A DNA stretch of 64,000 nucleotides from assembly GCA_014529385.2 (NCBI GenBank), contig CM043963.1:80491412-80555411 (forward strand), in the 5' to 3' direction. The notes under the pieces are model-generated. The model did not search any database and had not been told where the DNA came from. It worked only from the letters and a program-made list of their open reading frames with translations. The position numbers were made by a program, and so were the translations under genes. Source of the stretch: Adiantum capillus-veneris. Taxonomy: Eukaryota; Streptophyta; Polypodiopsida; Polypodiales; Pteridaceae. Of the stretch, positions 1 to 11,284 are shown piece after piece. Within the stretch, counting starts at the first letter, position 1, and each line of letters begins with the position of its first letter.

Positions 1-339
1 AATTTTCCTTGAAAGCTGGTATAATACACAATAATTGATCTAATGGCAATTTAATAGAGAATAAATCAGTACCTCAAACCAATCCTTGTCATCTCCTCTT
101 GATTTTTAAAGTGCTGGTTCTGATTATCAAACTGCATATCTTAAGTTATGTCATCCAATATGTGCTTCTTCTGTCCTTTCTAGACCTATTTTTGAGCTTG
201 CTCCCTTATTCCTTTTTGCTCTTTTCAATCAATTGGTCCCTTGGCTTTAGACTTTGTAATAGCCATGACCTCAATATCTTGAGAAGTACAACATTGGGAA
301 CACTCTCAAGCCGACTCATCCACATGTTCTTGAGTATAT
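1..339. other. No recognisable gene at the window edge
   Basis: AT-rich sequence with no family match I can recognise. It directly precedes the LTR-like repeat at 340. If that repeat is a minus-strand LTR, this stretch would be the adjoining internal part of the element, but no PBS or coding motif is visible here. Confidence 0.4.
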
Positions 340-870
340 TGTGAGAGGGCCATGTCTGGGTCTAGCTTCCCCTAGACCCCTACATGACATCCCTCCCACT
401 TGGGACCGACATTCAGACAGGACTCTGCCTCCGGACTCGAATGCTAATCCAAGGTTGTTCCAAAAAAAACCTTGTCAACATCATATTGTGATTCTTCTGT
501 TTCAGATACCCTTCCACGTGGTAAATAAGTTTCTCTTATCTTCCCAATAAAACAAAATCTTCAAACTAAGTCGTGCTATCAATCAGGTTCTACTGACTGA
601 ATCATTCTATAGATCCTCCGTAGTTCAAGGTTGATAACCCTTTTTTCCTGATCAAGTTGGGCACGACAATTATCACGTTCCCCTAGGAGGAGGGTGGTTA
701 CTTACTACTCATAATCCCTTGTCCCGTTTAAACCCCACTCTCTAGTTTGAAATCCTTTACTTAATAGACTAAACATAAATATCTTGAGATCAACTTCCAG
801 CCATCTAACCCTCTGGATCCACCCACCCACTGAAACTTTCTGTAAGTGTACATTCCAAGGTCATATTATC
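340..870 (-). repeat. Dispersed LTR-like repeat, copy 1
   Basis: It starts TGTGAGAGGGCC and shares ordered blocks with 60536-61090: the GAGGGCCAT start, a block reading CTCCCACTTGGGACC, a block with CCTTTTTTCCTGA and ACAATTATCAC, and a block around CATCTAACCCTCTGGATCC. The order and spacing are the same in both copies, with considerable divergence. The other copy has a primer-binding site next to it, so the family is probably the LTR of a retrotransposon read on the minus strand. The right boundary is approximate. Confidence 0.55.
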
Positions 871-899
871 CTACTAGGAGGGAAAAAACGATTGAAGAC

Positions 900-947
900 A
901 GGGGAATCAATTGAAAGACAGGGGTACCGTTGATGTTTGCAGAAGAC

Positions 948-1035
<88 letters not shown>

Positions 1036-1183
1036 ATACGCAGATCTGGGCGTGTGCTATTCAGCACACTTTACAATGTTATGTTTTATTGATTTTAAGA
1101 GGATACACACTATAGGGTCACTTCACACCCAAAGAATAAATAATAAGTGTACAAGGGTTTCCAGAGGGCCTTTAGACCCAACA
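900..1183 (-). mobile_element. Putative 3' LTR of copia relic 1
   Basis: Read on the minus strand, a purine-rich stretch (AAGTAGGAGGT, 1184-1194) is followed by TGTTGGGTCTAAAGG, as expected for a polypurine tract abutting an LTR that starts TGTT. A polyadenylation-like AATAAA lies inside. It sits immediately downstream of the copia RNase H relic, which is where the 3' LTR belongs. The distal boundary is not defined, because the partner LTR could not be found. A GA microsatellite has expanded inside it. Confidence 0.4.
950..1034. repeat. (GA)n microsatellite
   Basis: About 42 uninterrupted GA dinucleotides. It lies within the putative LTR of copia relic 1. Confidence 0.97.
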
Positions 1184-1215
1184 ACCTCCTACTTAAAGGC
1201 CTGATGTCGGTACCT

Positions 1216-1690
1216 TTAAGTAACTCCCATTAAGGGTAAGCAATGCTGATGTTGTGTCTTAGCAAGACACTTAGTGAGAACATCTTTGGGGTTATCCTGT
1301 TTTTTTACGTTTGTGAGTGTGACAAGGCCATCATCCAGTACTTGTCGTATAAAATGGTACCGTACATCAATGTGTTTGGCACGAGCATGGAACATGGCAT
1401 TCGTAGCTAGGCATACATCACTCTGACTATCACAACCAAGCACTCGAGCACTGGAAGATAAAAAATCCTCACAAGACGGACAAGCCAAATGGCTTCCTTC
1501 AGTGAAGCCTCTGTGACTGAAACATATTCAGCCTCTATAGTGCTCAATCTAGCAATCTTTTGAAATCTTGAACACTAGGAAATAGCTCCACTAGCTAATG
1601 TAAAGACATAACCACTGGTAGATTTCCAAGTGTCACCTGCTGTCCGAATCACAAAATCCTCGCACCGACAATGTACTCTTTTCATAACAT
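1216..1690 (-). pseudogene. Copia RNase H domain, relic 1
   Basis: Minus-strand reading shows the copia RNase H signature: a KSTSGYVF-like start near 1640, the EAEYVS stretch with its catalytic Glu near 1535, and the C-terminal block with CDSQSD, FHARAKHIDVRYHFIR and N-x-x-D(V)LTK (1216-1450). One in-frame TAG interrupts it where copia proteins usually have Trp. It would have removed RNA from the RNA-DNA hybrid during reverse transcription. The 3' end of the pol region is at about 1216. Confidence 0.85.
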
Positions 1691-1701
1691 ATGCATGTGT
1701 C

Positions 1702-2801
1702 CTATGTACCTTTCAAGTACCTAAAAATGCTTTTTACTATCTTAGAATGTGGTTTCCCAGGTTTAGACATAAACCTGCTAATAACTCCCATTGCATAAGC
1801 AATATCGCGTCTTGTAGCAACCATGGCATACATCAAAGAACCACAAGCTGATGCATAAGGAATGATTTGCATAGCACGGGCAACAACATCATCTTTTGGG
1901 AAAGCATGCTTGCTAAGCTTTGTGTGTGGAGGTAACGGAACACCATGAGGCTTAGTATCAACCATATTAAATCTCTCAATCACTTTCTTGATGTACTTGT
2001 CTTGAGAAAGCAATAAAAGATGCTTCTTTCTATCTCTTGTAATGCGCATACACAAAATATATTCAACTACACCCAAATATTTCATAGAGAAAGGTGGATT
2101 TAACTCCTTTTTCAAAGGCAATGATTTGGATGACTGTGTTTCAACCCATGGTTGAGCATAAAAGTATCAAACTTTTGGTACCATTTCCTAGGGGCTTGTT
2201 TCAACCCATACAAGTTGCGTTTCAATTTGCATACCAAATGCTCTCTCCTTGGAATGACAAAGCCCTTAGGTTGCAACCTGTACAACTCCTCATCCAAGTC
2301 ATCCAAGTCATCATGTAAGAAAGCAGTAATTACATCCATTTGATCCAACTCCAAATCCAAGAGAGCACATAAAGCAAACAAAATCCGGAGCGTAGTCATC
2401 TTTACCACATGAGGTGAAAAGATCTCTTGGAAGTCTATGCCTTCCTTCTGTGCATAACCCTTAGCAATCAAACGTGCTTTGTACTTGGGTTTGTAATCAA
2501 AACATTTGACCTTATAAACCCACTTGTTAGGAATAGCCTTCCTACCTTTGGGCAAAGGCACAAGCTCCCATGTATTGTTTGCATACACTAACTGCATCTC
2601 GGATCTCATAGCAAGCTCCCACTTACTTTTGTCTTCACAAGACTGGGCCTCTTTGTATATAAGGGGTTCCCCTTCATCTGTAAACAAAATGCAATCCATA
2701 GATGGTTGAAACTTCTGTGGTTGCCTTCTAACACGTGTAGACCTTCTCACCCAATGATCCGCATTAACTGGTAATGGGTCTACATCGTTTGGAATGTGCA
2801 C
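1702..2801 (-). pseudogene. Copia reverse transcriptase, relic 1 (palm deleted)
   Basis: The N-terminal half (2801-2112) carries classic copia RT blocks: W-x-x-A-M-x-x-E-M, NKWVYKVK, YKARLIAKGYAQKEGIDF and YGLKQAPRKWYQKFD. The C-terminal half (2121-1702) resumes at F-x-MKYLG and continues through GSLMYAMVATRRDIAYAMGVISRF to KSIFRYLKGT. The segment that should lie between them, holding the YVDD catalytic motif (roughly 40-50 residues in the family), is absent at about 2112, and the frame changes there. The enzyme is therefore inactive. Confidence 0.9.
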
Positions 2802-3279
2802 ACCATCAATTGGCGACTTATTTTCAGCATTACCTCGCTGTTGTAATTAATTTTCAGCATGTTGGTCATGTGGTATAATCTCATTTTGTGCATCTATTTG
2901 TTGTCCATTCTCTTCTGGAAATTGCACACTAGGTTGCTGTTCATTTTCAGCATCAAAGGAAGTCAAATTTTTAACCAAAGGTGGCTTTATGAGTGGTAAT
3001 TTTGCTAAAATTTGACCTTCTTTTTGTCAATGTCTACATGTGTAGCATTTTTCAGCAATTTAACCTCATTGAAAACTACATCTCAGTTGCATATTATCTT
3101 CCTGTACTAAGGTATCCAAACTCGGTAACCCATCTTTTCCTCATATCCATATCCCATGAGATACCCGTGATAGATTTCATGTGAAGTTTGGTCCTCTAAT
3201 CAACAAGTACATGCACAAATGCATCACAGCCAAAGACTCGTAAATGGTCATATGAAGCCGGTTTGCCGACCAAACCTCT
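2802..3279 (-). pseudogene. Degenerate integrase-RT linker, relic 1
   Basis: This stretch lies between the integrase and RT blocks. It corresponds to the C-terminal integrase region and the Asn/Gln-rich linker of copia polyproteins. Short coding-like pieces remain, but stops break them and no motif can be named. Confidence 0.6.
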
Positions 3280-3640
3280 TCAGGGATGCCCATTATCTAA
3301 CGCACAATTCGGAGAGCGATTGTGCACATGAACTTCAATTTTAAGAGCCTCTCCCCAAAACTCTTGAGGGAGATTGGACAACATGCATCTCACTCTCTCA
3401 CAAATTGTGCGATTATATCTTTCAGCCACACCATTATATGATGGATTATAAGGGGTTGTCAATTCCCGCTTAATACCATACATCTCACAAAAACTGTTAA
3501 ACTCACGTGATACATAATCTCCTCTATTATCTGTCCTGATATATTTTAACTTAAAGCCCTTTTGTGTGGTCACAAATGCATGAAACTTCTTGAATGAGTC
3601 ATGTACATCACTTTTTCTTTTTAGTACATACACCGATGTC
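3280..3640 (-). pseudogene. Copia integrase core, relic 1
   Basis: The minus-strand translation contains YIRTDNRGDYVSREFNSFC, the second catalytic Asp block, and PYNPSYNGVAERYNRTI, the catalytic Glu block, followed by an FWGEAL-like stretch. This is the C-terminal half of the retroviral-type integrase core, which inserts the cDNA into the chromosome. The first Asp block should lie near 3640-3730, where the frame is broken. Confidence 0.9.
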
Positions 3641-3730
3641 TTTCAACTGTGATCATCAATGAAAGACACAAAGTTACGTGCATCTCCATGTGAATTCATA
3701 GGCATAGTGCAAACATCAAAATGTACTAAA

Positions 3731-4294
3731 TCAAGAACATGCAATTTGCGAGCGACACCAAAGGAATAGGAGAAGTTCACTTGCTTTCCATAGATGCAAT
3801 TTACAAAAATCAAGGCCATGGAATTTTACATCAAACTTCCCCAAAGAGGAGAGAACATCAGGCCCTTTTTCACTCATATGGCCAAGTCTTTTGTGCCAAA
3901 TCTCCTTGTAAGAATGAACTTCAGCCACAATCAAAAACTTGCTAGGTAATGGCTTGCAATGCAAATAATAAAGAGTTCCCTTCTTGCTGCCCTTTATAAC
4001 ATCAAACTTCCCCAAAGAGGAGAGAACATCAGGCCCTTTTTCACTCATATGGCCAAGTCTTTTGTGCCAAATCTCCTTGTAAGAATGAACTTCAGCCACA
4101 ATCAAAAACTTGCTAGGTAATGGCTTGCAATGCAAATAATAAAGAGTTCCCTTCTTGCTGCCCTTTGTAATCAGCATAAAGCCTTTAAGCACTTTCCAAG
4201 AGCCACCACCAACCATAGTGTGATAACCCTTCACATCTAGCTGCCGAACTGAAAGTAGACTTTTCCTGATGCCAGGTACATACCGTAACATCAT
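3731..4294 (-). pseudogene. GAG-pre-integrase domain with internal duplication
   Basis: The open stretch contains the pre-integrase zinc-binding region (IWHKRLGHMSEKG), preceded by VPGIRKSLLSVRQLD, the join between protease and integrase typical of copia. The 57-residue block covering GSKKGTLYYLHC to GKFDV occurs twice in a row. The duplication keeps the frame, so it probably arose without immediately breaking the protein, or arose after the element had died. Confidence 0.9.
3828..4169. repeat. 171-bp tandem duplication
   Basis: The 171-base unit at 3828-3998 is repeated at 3999-4169 with only a few differences near the unit end (CCTTTATAAC against CCTTTGTAAT). The length is 57 codons, so the pre-integrase reading frame is kept. 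The near identity contrasts with the decayed state of the rest of the element and points to a recent event. Confidence 0.95.
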
Positions 4295-4299
4295 GAAAA

Positions 4300-4478
4300 A
4301 TCAGCTCTTGACTATTTTCAAGGGCCAAGTGTATAGTGCCAACGCCCTCAATCTCACATGCATGGTTATTGCCCAAGTAAACTTTACCCAGACTACCTAC
4401 AATGTATGAAGCAAAGGACTCCAAAGATGGAGTAACATGAAACGAGGCACCACTGTCTACTATCCATGATTGTGACAA
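4300..4478 (-). pseudogene. Copia aspartic protease, relic 1
   Basis: The minus-strand translation begins with WIVDSGASFHVTP, the D-S-G-A active site of copia proteases, and continues through GKVYLGNNHACEIEGVGTI. It would cleave the Gag-Pol polyprotein. It precedes the pre-integrase block in the normal order. The end is frame-shifted relative to the next block. Confidence 0.85.
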
Positions 4479-4722
4479 ACCATCTGCCGCACTATCATCA
4501 TGAAGGCGTAAGTCAACAACAAGTGCAACATCCGTATGAAGAATTTCTTCAATGACAACACTCGAAGCAACATTTGCCTTCGCAACTTCTTTGGAAGAAG
4601 AGTCATGATCATCACAGCTAGAATTCTTCTTCTTCTTGCTATACTATTTCCGAGGCATTATATGCTGACCCAGTGTTTTCACCGCTAGTCTTTCTTCTAA
4701 TCTCTTCATTGAGAATAGAACC

Positions 4723-5127
4723 TCATACACCGTCAAATGTCAAAGCAGCATTCTTGCTCAAAGAGACAACCAAAGCTTCCCAAATGTTAGGCAAAGTCAT
4801 CAATAAGAAGATAGCCTTGAGCTTATCACCAAAAGGCTGCAAACCAGAGTCTTGCAATTGACTCAAGACACGTGTGTGAAAGCACTCAAGTTTCAGATGC
4901 AGGCTTGAACTCATCAAACTCCATGTTTACAAGCTTTCACATAGATGTACTTGATTTATAGGAGTCGTGTTCTCATACGTAACTGTCGATTTCTTCGAGA
5001 CAGCATAAGCAGTGTTAAGACGCTTAATGTCCGTGAGCACATCATCAGACACCGCCATCTTGATGTAAGCAATTGCTTTCTTGTTAAGCCTATCCCAATC
5101 ATCATCTAACAAAGCTGCAGGTTTCAC
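4723..5127 (-). pseudogene. Copia gag remnant, relic 1
   Basis: Two minus-strand pieces in different frames. The first (5127-4927) holds LLDDDWDRLNKKAIAYIKMAV, typical of the start of copia gag. The second (4917-4723) holds FGDKLKAIFLLMTLPNIWE, matching the L-L-x-S-L-P-x-x-W region of UBN2-type gag. No intact zinc knuckle is seen at 4480-4720. The gag is short and has lost most of its middle. Confidence 0.75.
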
Positions 5128-5159
5128 TTTAACGAAGCTATAGATTGGTTATGCCATGT

Positions 5160-5840
5160 CCCTCTTGAATAACAGGTCTTAAGTTCAACTCTCCTCGTTG
5201 GATAGATCTTTAAGGTCTCTTGGGATAGTTTCCTATGAAGTTAAAATACTCTTCTTCTTCTTCTTCTACACCCATAGTATGAGATGAAAAAGGTTGGGGG
5301 TACTTATTTCAAGGAGATCATGAGATATATTAGATTGGAGATGGCTAGCCTATGTTTAAGGAGAGCCTTTCACTACCTAAGTAATAGCTTATTCCCTTCC
5401 TTCTTCAAGGTGCTAGTGGGTTTATAAACGTCTTCTATATTTGTGGAGGAAAACAGGGATGTGCATTTATATAGGAAACACTATTCCTACTAGTCCATGG
5501 TGCGACCCAGCTCTTAAAAGACTCACTTTCCTTTTTCTATTTTTCACTCACAGGTGTGAGTATTGCCCCAAAAAAAAAAGACTCAATTTCCTATCTGCTT
5601 TGTAATTTCAAGTCCCAACTTTAATACACTCTATTAGTGATTTCACGAGGCACGCTTTACACTTCCTAAAATCACTTTTGGAAAATTTTCATAAACAAAT
5701 TGCAAAAGGTCGTAGGGGGAGGGCCCAGGGGCCTTATTAGTTTTGACGAAATTTCCAGTCCGAGAACATCCACGGAGAGAGGCGCATTAAAGGTTGGACT
5801 CCTGATAATTTCATTTGGTTTAAATGAATGATAATTGCTT
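5160..5840. other. No gene seen; 5' flank of the NB-ARC/LRR gene
   Basis: I see no P-loop, TIR or coiled-coil coding sequence here on either strand. It contains a CTT-rich patch near 5250 and a homopolymer A tract near 5570. The missing 5' exons of the following gene would have to lie further upstream, beyond the copia relic, or be lost. Confidence 0.5.
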
Positions 5841-5843
5841 GCT

Positions 5844-5844
5844 C

Positions 5845-5882
<38 letters not shown>
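5844..5882. repeat. (TG)n(AG)n microsatellite at the exon acceptor
   Basis: About 10 TG units run directly into about 9 AG units. They end 19 bases before the proposed splice acceptor at 5900-5901. The stretch where a pyrimidine tract is expected is thus largely purine. Confidence 0.95.
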
Positions 5883-5901
5883 CTATTGATTGATTGTGCA
5901 G

Positions 5902-8720
5902 GCAATGAATGCTTTGAAGGAAGGGCTGCAGAGACACAAAGCGTTCCTTGCCATTGACAATGTGTGGGACAATAGCTTGTCTGAATCCGATCAGTATCCA
6001 AGCTTTGAGTACGCTCAGCAGATAATAGACATGAAATGCATGCCAGGAACCAAAATAATGGTGACCAGCAGGAGTAAGCAGGTTGTGAGTTTTCTGCTTC
6101 AGAGTAGAGCACAGTCAATGGAGGTGGGAGGAAGTATTGAAGGAACGTCTAGAACAACTTCCAGTAATAATGTAGTTCATATTCCCAGTCTGACCGAGGA
6201 GGAAGCTATGCAGGCGCTCAGATATTACTGTTGCGACTCGTCTTTCATCATCCCCGACGAGGACTTACGGAAGATCGCCCTTAATTCCTGCTTTTTTGAA
6301 GAGCAATGCCATCCTCTGTGTCTCAAGCTCCAGGGAGCGGCGCTTCGGCAAGTTTTACGTCAGGATCCAGCTAAATTCAATTCTCAGGAATGGGTCACTG
6401 ACCCTAAGAGCAACATATATAGTGAGGGGGCCGTTTTGAAAGTTGTGGAGAAAAGCTTAGATGCAGTGCCCTCTTCCCTTCTAAACCTCTTTATTGACTT
6501 GGCCACATTTAAAAGCGATGACTTTACGACTTGGATTCGTTATCCACCGTGGACCTTCGTGCGGCTTCACTATGATGACTACACAGAGGATAGGATGCAT
6601 GACGAGGTATAAGTATTGCGCTCTCGCCTCTTTAATAATTAGCTGGTACCTTCAGTGTCTGTAGTTATGGTGTCCAGCTTTAATGCAGTACGTACCGTGC
6701 AGGTGCTTCGGCTGGAATATCATGGTCTTTTGGAGCTGGTTCATTATGATGATGATGAATATGGTATGCAGCCACGGCTAGTGATTCATGACTTGCTCAA
6801 GCGTGTTGCTAAATCTAGAGTTGCCCTTCCAAATCATGTGGATGCTCTTGTGAACTCTGCAATTATACATTATAAGGACTTCCCACATCGCACGACAGAT
6901 GAGCTATTGACGAAGAAGCATGTCACGCTAGTCCTGGAAGAAGAAGCTCTGTTTGAAACATTCTCAGGATTAGCTCAGGTACGATATTTGAGTCTTGTAA
7001 TACGTTATCGATTATCCTCTGTGAGCTGGCCATGGGAGCAGAGGGGCCTACAACTGGGGATAAACATGAAGGCTCTCCGTGTTTTGGAACTGAAGCACCT
7101 GAAAGAGATTAAGGAGATAACGGGTTGGGAAGGGACTCCGAACCTTGTGTGGCTGATCTTGGAATCCTTGGAAGGTTTGAGAAGTCTGGGGCCTTATGTA
7201 TTGGGCAGGTGCCAGCTGACGAGGCTGGAGAAGTTGAGTCTGCAGGCGTGTCCTAATCTGGAAGTGCAGAGTGTAGTGGGTTATACGGGCCGGTCGACGT
7301 GCATTGTCGAAGCCGGCCATCCCTTGCCACAGCTTCAGGAACTCTCAGTCTATGACAATCTGCATTTGGCCGAGGTGGGACCATTGCCTGACGCTTGCCC
7401 TGCCCTGACAAAGTTACAACTGAGGAAATGCCCGGAGCTAAAGCACGTGCCAAACCTCAACACACTAAGCAGGTTACTCACTCTTGATCTTTGGGACTGC
7501 AAAGGGCTGAGGACTGTAGAGGGAAGCTTTTCCTCTCTCACAGCTTTAAGACAGCTGATATTATGCGGCTGTGGCAATCTAGAGAGCATTCCAGACCTAG
7601 ACAACTTGCGGAACGTGGTAGGGATTGATACTTGTGGATGTTCTTCCTTGACATATTTGACCAGAGCAGAGCAGCAACTTGAAGTGATGGAGGATCAGGA
7701 GTCTGGCTTCGTCCTGCCCTTCTTGGGACGACGTAATAGACACAATCTTGAGTAAGTATTGAATTGCTAATATTGTTGTCAGCAAGCTTAATAAGCATGA
7801 ATATATATCCCTCGACCACTGCAGTATTCCAATACGTCGCGATTAATTCATGCAGGGATTCTCCTTTTGTACATCTGCAAGACCTCAGACTTGAATTGGC
7901 CGCCTGCAAGTCTGGAAATGTCAATCGGTGCTTGGATGTAAGCGGTCTGCCGCTTCTCAAAGGCCTCGACTTGAAAGGTTTGGCGGGGGTGCGAAAGCTG
8001 ACCCTCTCGAGTACCCTACACAACTTGCGGTGGCTGAGTCTGACAAATTTCTCTTCCTTGGAAGAAATCAGTGGCCTTCTTTCGCAGGTCCCCAGAATAG
8101 AGATAAAAGAGTGTCCCTTGCTGGTGCTGGTAAAGGCTTTTTATAAATATGAGTGCTCAACTAATTAACATTTTATTGTGCATGGTGACTCATGATCATG
8201 CATTGTCATCATCTGTCCGATCATCTTTATAAACGACACTAGTGTTGTTAATTAATATTCTACTGTGCAGGTAAAAATTGTGAATGTAGATGGGAAGAAT
8301 TCTCTGAATTTGAGCGAGTGCACTTCTCTCTCAGATGTGTCTACTGTGGCTTATAACCTTGTTTTGAGTGGGTGCACTTCATTCACAGATGTGTCGGCTG
8401 TGGCTATCCTTACAGACTTGGAAACACTTGATTTGAGTGGGTGCACTTCATTGACAGATGTGTCGGCTCTAGCTACCCTTACAAACTTGCAAACACTTTA
8501 TTTGAGTGGCTGCACTTCATTGACAGATGTGTCGGCTCTGGCTACCCTTACAAACTTGGAAGCACTTGATTTGAGTGGGTGCACTTCATTGACAGACGTG
8601 TGGGCTCTGGCTACCCTTACAAACTTGGAAGCATTTGATTTGAGTGGGTGCACTTCATTGACAGATGTGTCAGCTGATCTGGCTACCCTTTCAAACTTGA
8701 GAAGTACACTTGATTGGTGA
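5902..8720 (+). CDS. NB-ARC/LRR (NLR) resistance-type gene, 5'-partial
   Basis: Four exons fit with consistent phase: 5902-6606, 6703-7751, 7856-8129 and 8271-8720 (stop). All introns have GT/AG ends, including GTAAGT at 7752 and TGCAG acceptors. Exon 1 carries kinase-2 (AFLAIDNVW), an RNBS-B-like KIMVTSRS and a GLPL-like HPLCLKLQGA. Exon 2 holds the MHD-like VIHDLLKRV, then leucine-rich repeats. Exons 3-4 continue the LRRs. NLRs are cytosolic immune receptors: NB-ARC is the ATP switch, the LRR senses effectors. No P-loop and no N-terminal TIR, CC or RPW8 domain are seen upstream, and a copia relic lies there. So it is either 5'-truncated or its first exons lie outside the visible order. Repeats continue past the stop in another frame, suggesting a shortened C terminus. 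Family call secure; functionality doubtful. Confidence 0.85.
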
Positions 8721-8785
8721 TGGTGCACTTCATTGGCAAACCTGCAAAACTTTATTTGAGTGGGTGCACTTCATTGACAGATAAA
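8310..8785 (+). repeat. 69-bp coding tandem repeat (23-residue LRR)
   Basis: Each unit encodes L-x-LSGCTSLTDVSALATLTN-L. Six units run in frame in exon 4, several differing at only a few bases, so the array expanded recently. A further unit (LYLSGCTSLTD, about 8750-8785) lies beyond the stop codon at 8718-8720 in a frame shifted by two. The gene therefore once had at least one more repeat. Confidence 0.92.
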
Positions 8786-9129
8786 TGGAGATGGGGAAGT
8801 CCACCTTTTTACATTTGTGTTTTTCTTTGCTTATTTTCTCTCTAGGGTATTCTTCTCTTTAGAGTGTCCTTTCACAATGTAAGTATGTTCCCCCAACTTC
8901 AGAAATACAAAGATCCTTGTACTAAATTATGGAGATGACAAATGAAACTGGCATATTGTGGATGATTTTATAGACCTGTTTAAGTAGATAATTTGGAAAG
9001 GTTATCAAGATTTGGGATAAATAAAATAATGGTGTCAATACTCGCAAAGAAATAAGCAGGAACTTCACAATCAAAGGTTGATTCATAATATTTGGAAGGA
9101 TAATTAATCGGCATTTTTCAATAAAAAGT

Positions 9130-9180
<51 letters not shown>

Positions 9181-9646
9181 ACAATACTAGTAGATGACCA
9201 CTGGCTTGGTGTATCAATCTCGTGCCTCACTAACTAGCTCCAAATCTTTTGAGATTTCAAGTGATTTTTGAAGCCAATAGGAAAGCTATATGTTTATTTA
9301 AAAATATAAAATCATTTGATATGGGATATGATTTGTGATTAAGGGTGCAATCTTATTAAACTAGTGGTTCCACAGTGGCCTACCGGTTGCATTGGTTTGC
9401 TCCCCATCATCAGCTCAACAAGATTGTGTGGACATATCGAGAAATGCCCCCCCAATGCACGCGCGCGCACACACACACACACACATAGAGAACTCTACAA
9501 AAAGATCAACAAATAGTGAGATGCTGCACTACTTTATTACTAAAAAGCACATATGGAGTATAATTATATAGTGCTCTAATTAGTACTACTATTTCAACTA
9601 GGAGATACTCAAAATATACAGCGATAGTATACACATCACCCCCTTC

Positions 9647-9688
<42 letters not shown>

Positions 9689-10323
9689 TCAAACACTTAG
9701 AGGACCAAAGTAAAACCTAGACATTTCAATGTCAATAAGGTAACATATGGACTCAAGAGGCCTGTGAGGGTATTTTTCATGGAGAAGCATCCAAAAAAAA
9801 ACAATACAATGGGACAAAGGGGTCAATCATAGGGAGACTACAAACCCTTTTCTTCATCGGACAAAACACATGTCAACCATTCCCAAGGCCACCACTTCTA
9901 GAAAACCCTCTACATCATATGTGCTCAAGCAACATTCAAATTACCCTTCTTCACATACAAATTTTTATGAATAAAATGACCCCTTTTCCTTTAGAACATG
10001 TAGATTCTTTTCAAAATTAATTTTTAAAACCCCTTTTGTCGACAAGAACTTGCAACTTTTTGGAAATTAAAAAACCATCTTATTGAATTCACGTGCTACA
10101 GCTACATATTTTAAGCTTGACCCTGAGCAACCATAATACATTAGAGTTAGATATGTCATGTGCAAAGTCAACTTGTGAGTATAACATTAGTGTATTATAG
10201 CGCTAGTAATGGGGGCCACAACAACATAGAGTACATGTTGAGCTATCACTCTTTCTAAAGTCACAAGTAACATCCTTGAAAAGAGCTAAGATGCGCAAAA
10301 GAGAGTAAGATAATTTTTGAGAC

Positions 10324-10377
<54 letters not shown>

Positions 10378-10564
10378 ACTATCTCTATTAATACTTGATA
10401 ACCCTATATGCCACCAGTTGATTAATCCTCTATGCCATTGACCCTTGTGTGCCTATGATAATTGAAAAACACAAGCAATGGCTATATGTATCAGGCCTTG
10501 CGATACCTTCTTTCTATTACTATGCCCCAAATTTCCCCCTTTAGTTGCATAGAAATTTTACAGT

Positions 10565-10628
<64 letters not shown>

Positions 10629-10980
10629 CCTTTCTCACCTAGCTACTTTGGGGACTCTCCATTGCCACCCTCATAGCCCCACTTTTCAACAATTGAGAGC
10701 CATTTTTCACTTAATCATAAAGCATCTGACATCCTGCATTAATTAGAGAAAAACTTTAGAACCGCCAACATTGTCGTGGTTTAACAAAGGTAATTAGAAA
10801 GAGAATTTTTTACGTGTGCGATAATAGAGACAAGAATGTATGCGGTAATGGTTAATCGATAATATACACGGTAATATTTGTAACAATATATCCGTGAATA
10901 TTATCGCACATATTATCGTGTTTATTACTGCTATACGGCCTTTTTAAAAAAAAGATGCTCATTTGGGCTACCCACCAAGA
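8786..10980. other. Gene-free AT-rich stretch with microsatellites
   Basis: I find no coding motif. Microsatellites: (CT)n 9131-9177, (GC)n/(AC)n about 9461-9486, (AC)n 9651-9687, (AG)n 10328-10377 and (TC)n 10568-10626. At 10816-10909 an imperfect inverted pair, GTGCGATAATA and TATTATCGCAC, lies in a region rich in CGGTAAT-like and ATTATCG-like words. Confidence 0.7.
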
Positions 10981-11095
10981 AGCATCTTTATTTTTTACCT
11001 ACATAAAACATATGAAATATGAATTTCATTCAAAAAAATGAAATAAGCATCTTTATTTTTGACCTACATAAAATAATGAAATATGAATTTCATAT
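10980..11095. repeat. Short tandem duplication (about 65 bp)
   Basis: A unit beginning AAGCATCTTTATTTTT and ending GAATTTCAT occurs twice in a row with minor changes. No function is evident. Confidence 0.75.
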
Positions 11096-11284
11096 TAAAA
11101 ATTGTAAAAATAATAATAAACTTTTAAATTACAACTCATACCTTACCTTTATAAATTGAGGTGAAAAGGAACAATAATTTAAAAAAATAATAAAGCCAAA
11201 TTTTCAAATGAGTATTATATACAAAATATGAGGGGTTTTTTGTACCACACTTGCAGGAGGAGTACATAAATATATATATCTATC

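Larger units (their letters stand above)
1184..5150 (-). mobile_element. Ty1/copia retrotransposon relic 1
   Basis: On the minus strand the pieces run in the canonical Ty1/copia order: gag (5127 to 4723), aspartic protease, GAG-pre-integrase, integrase, reverse transcriptase and RNase H (ending 1216). Having integrase before reverse transcriptase marks it as copia rather than gypsy. The frame is broken repeatedly by stops and shifts, and the palm motif of the reverse transcriptase is deleted, so the element cannot be autonomous. A candidate 3' LTR lies at about 900-1183. I found no 5' LTR or PBS to the right of 5150. It lies just upstream of the NB-ARC/LRR gene at 5902. Confidence 0.9.

Noticed and set aside
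861-1115. Open frames of alternating Arg-Glu or Leu-Ser repeats over GA/CT tracts
   Set aside because: They are products of dinucleotide repeats, which stay open in several frames. The same applies to those at 44853-45058 and 46260-46583.
7048-8023. Minus-strand ORFs opposite the NB-ARC/LRR exons
   Set aside because: Shadow frames of a well-supported coding gene on the plus strand.
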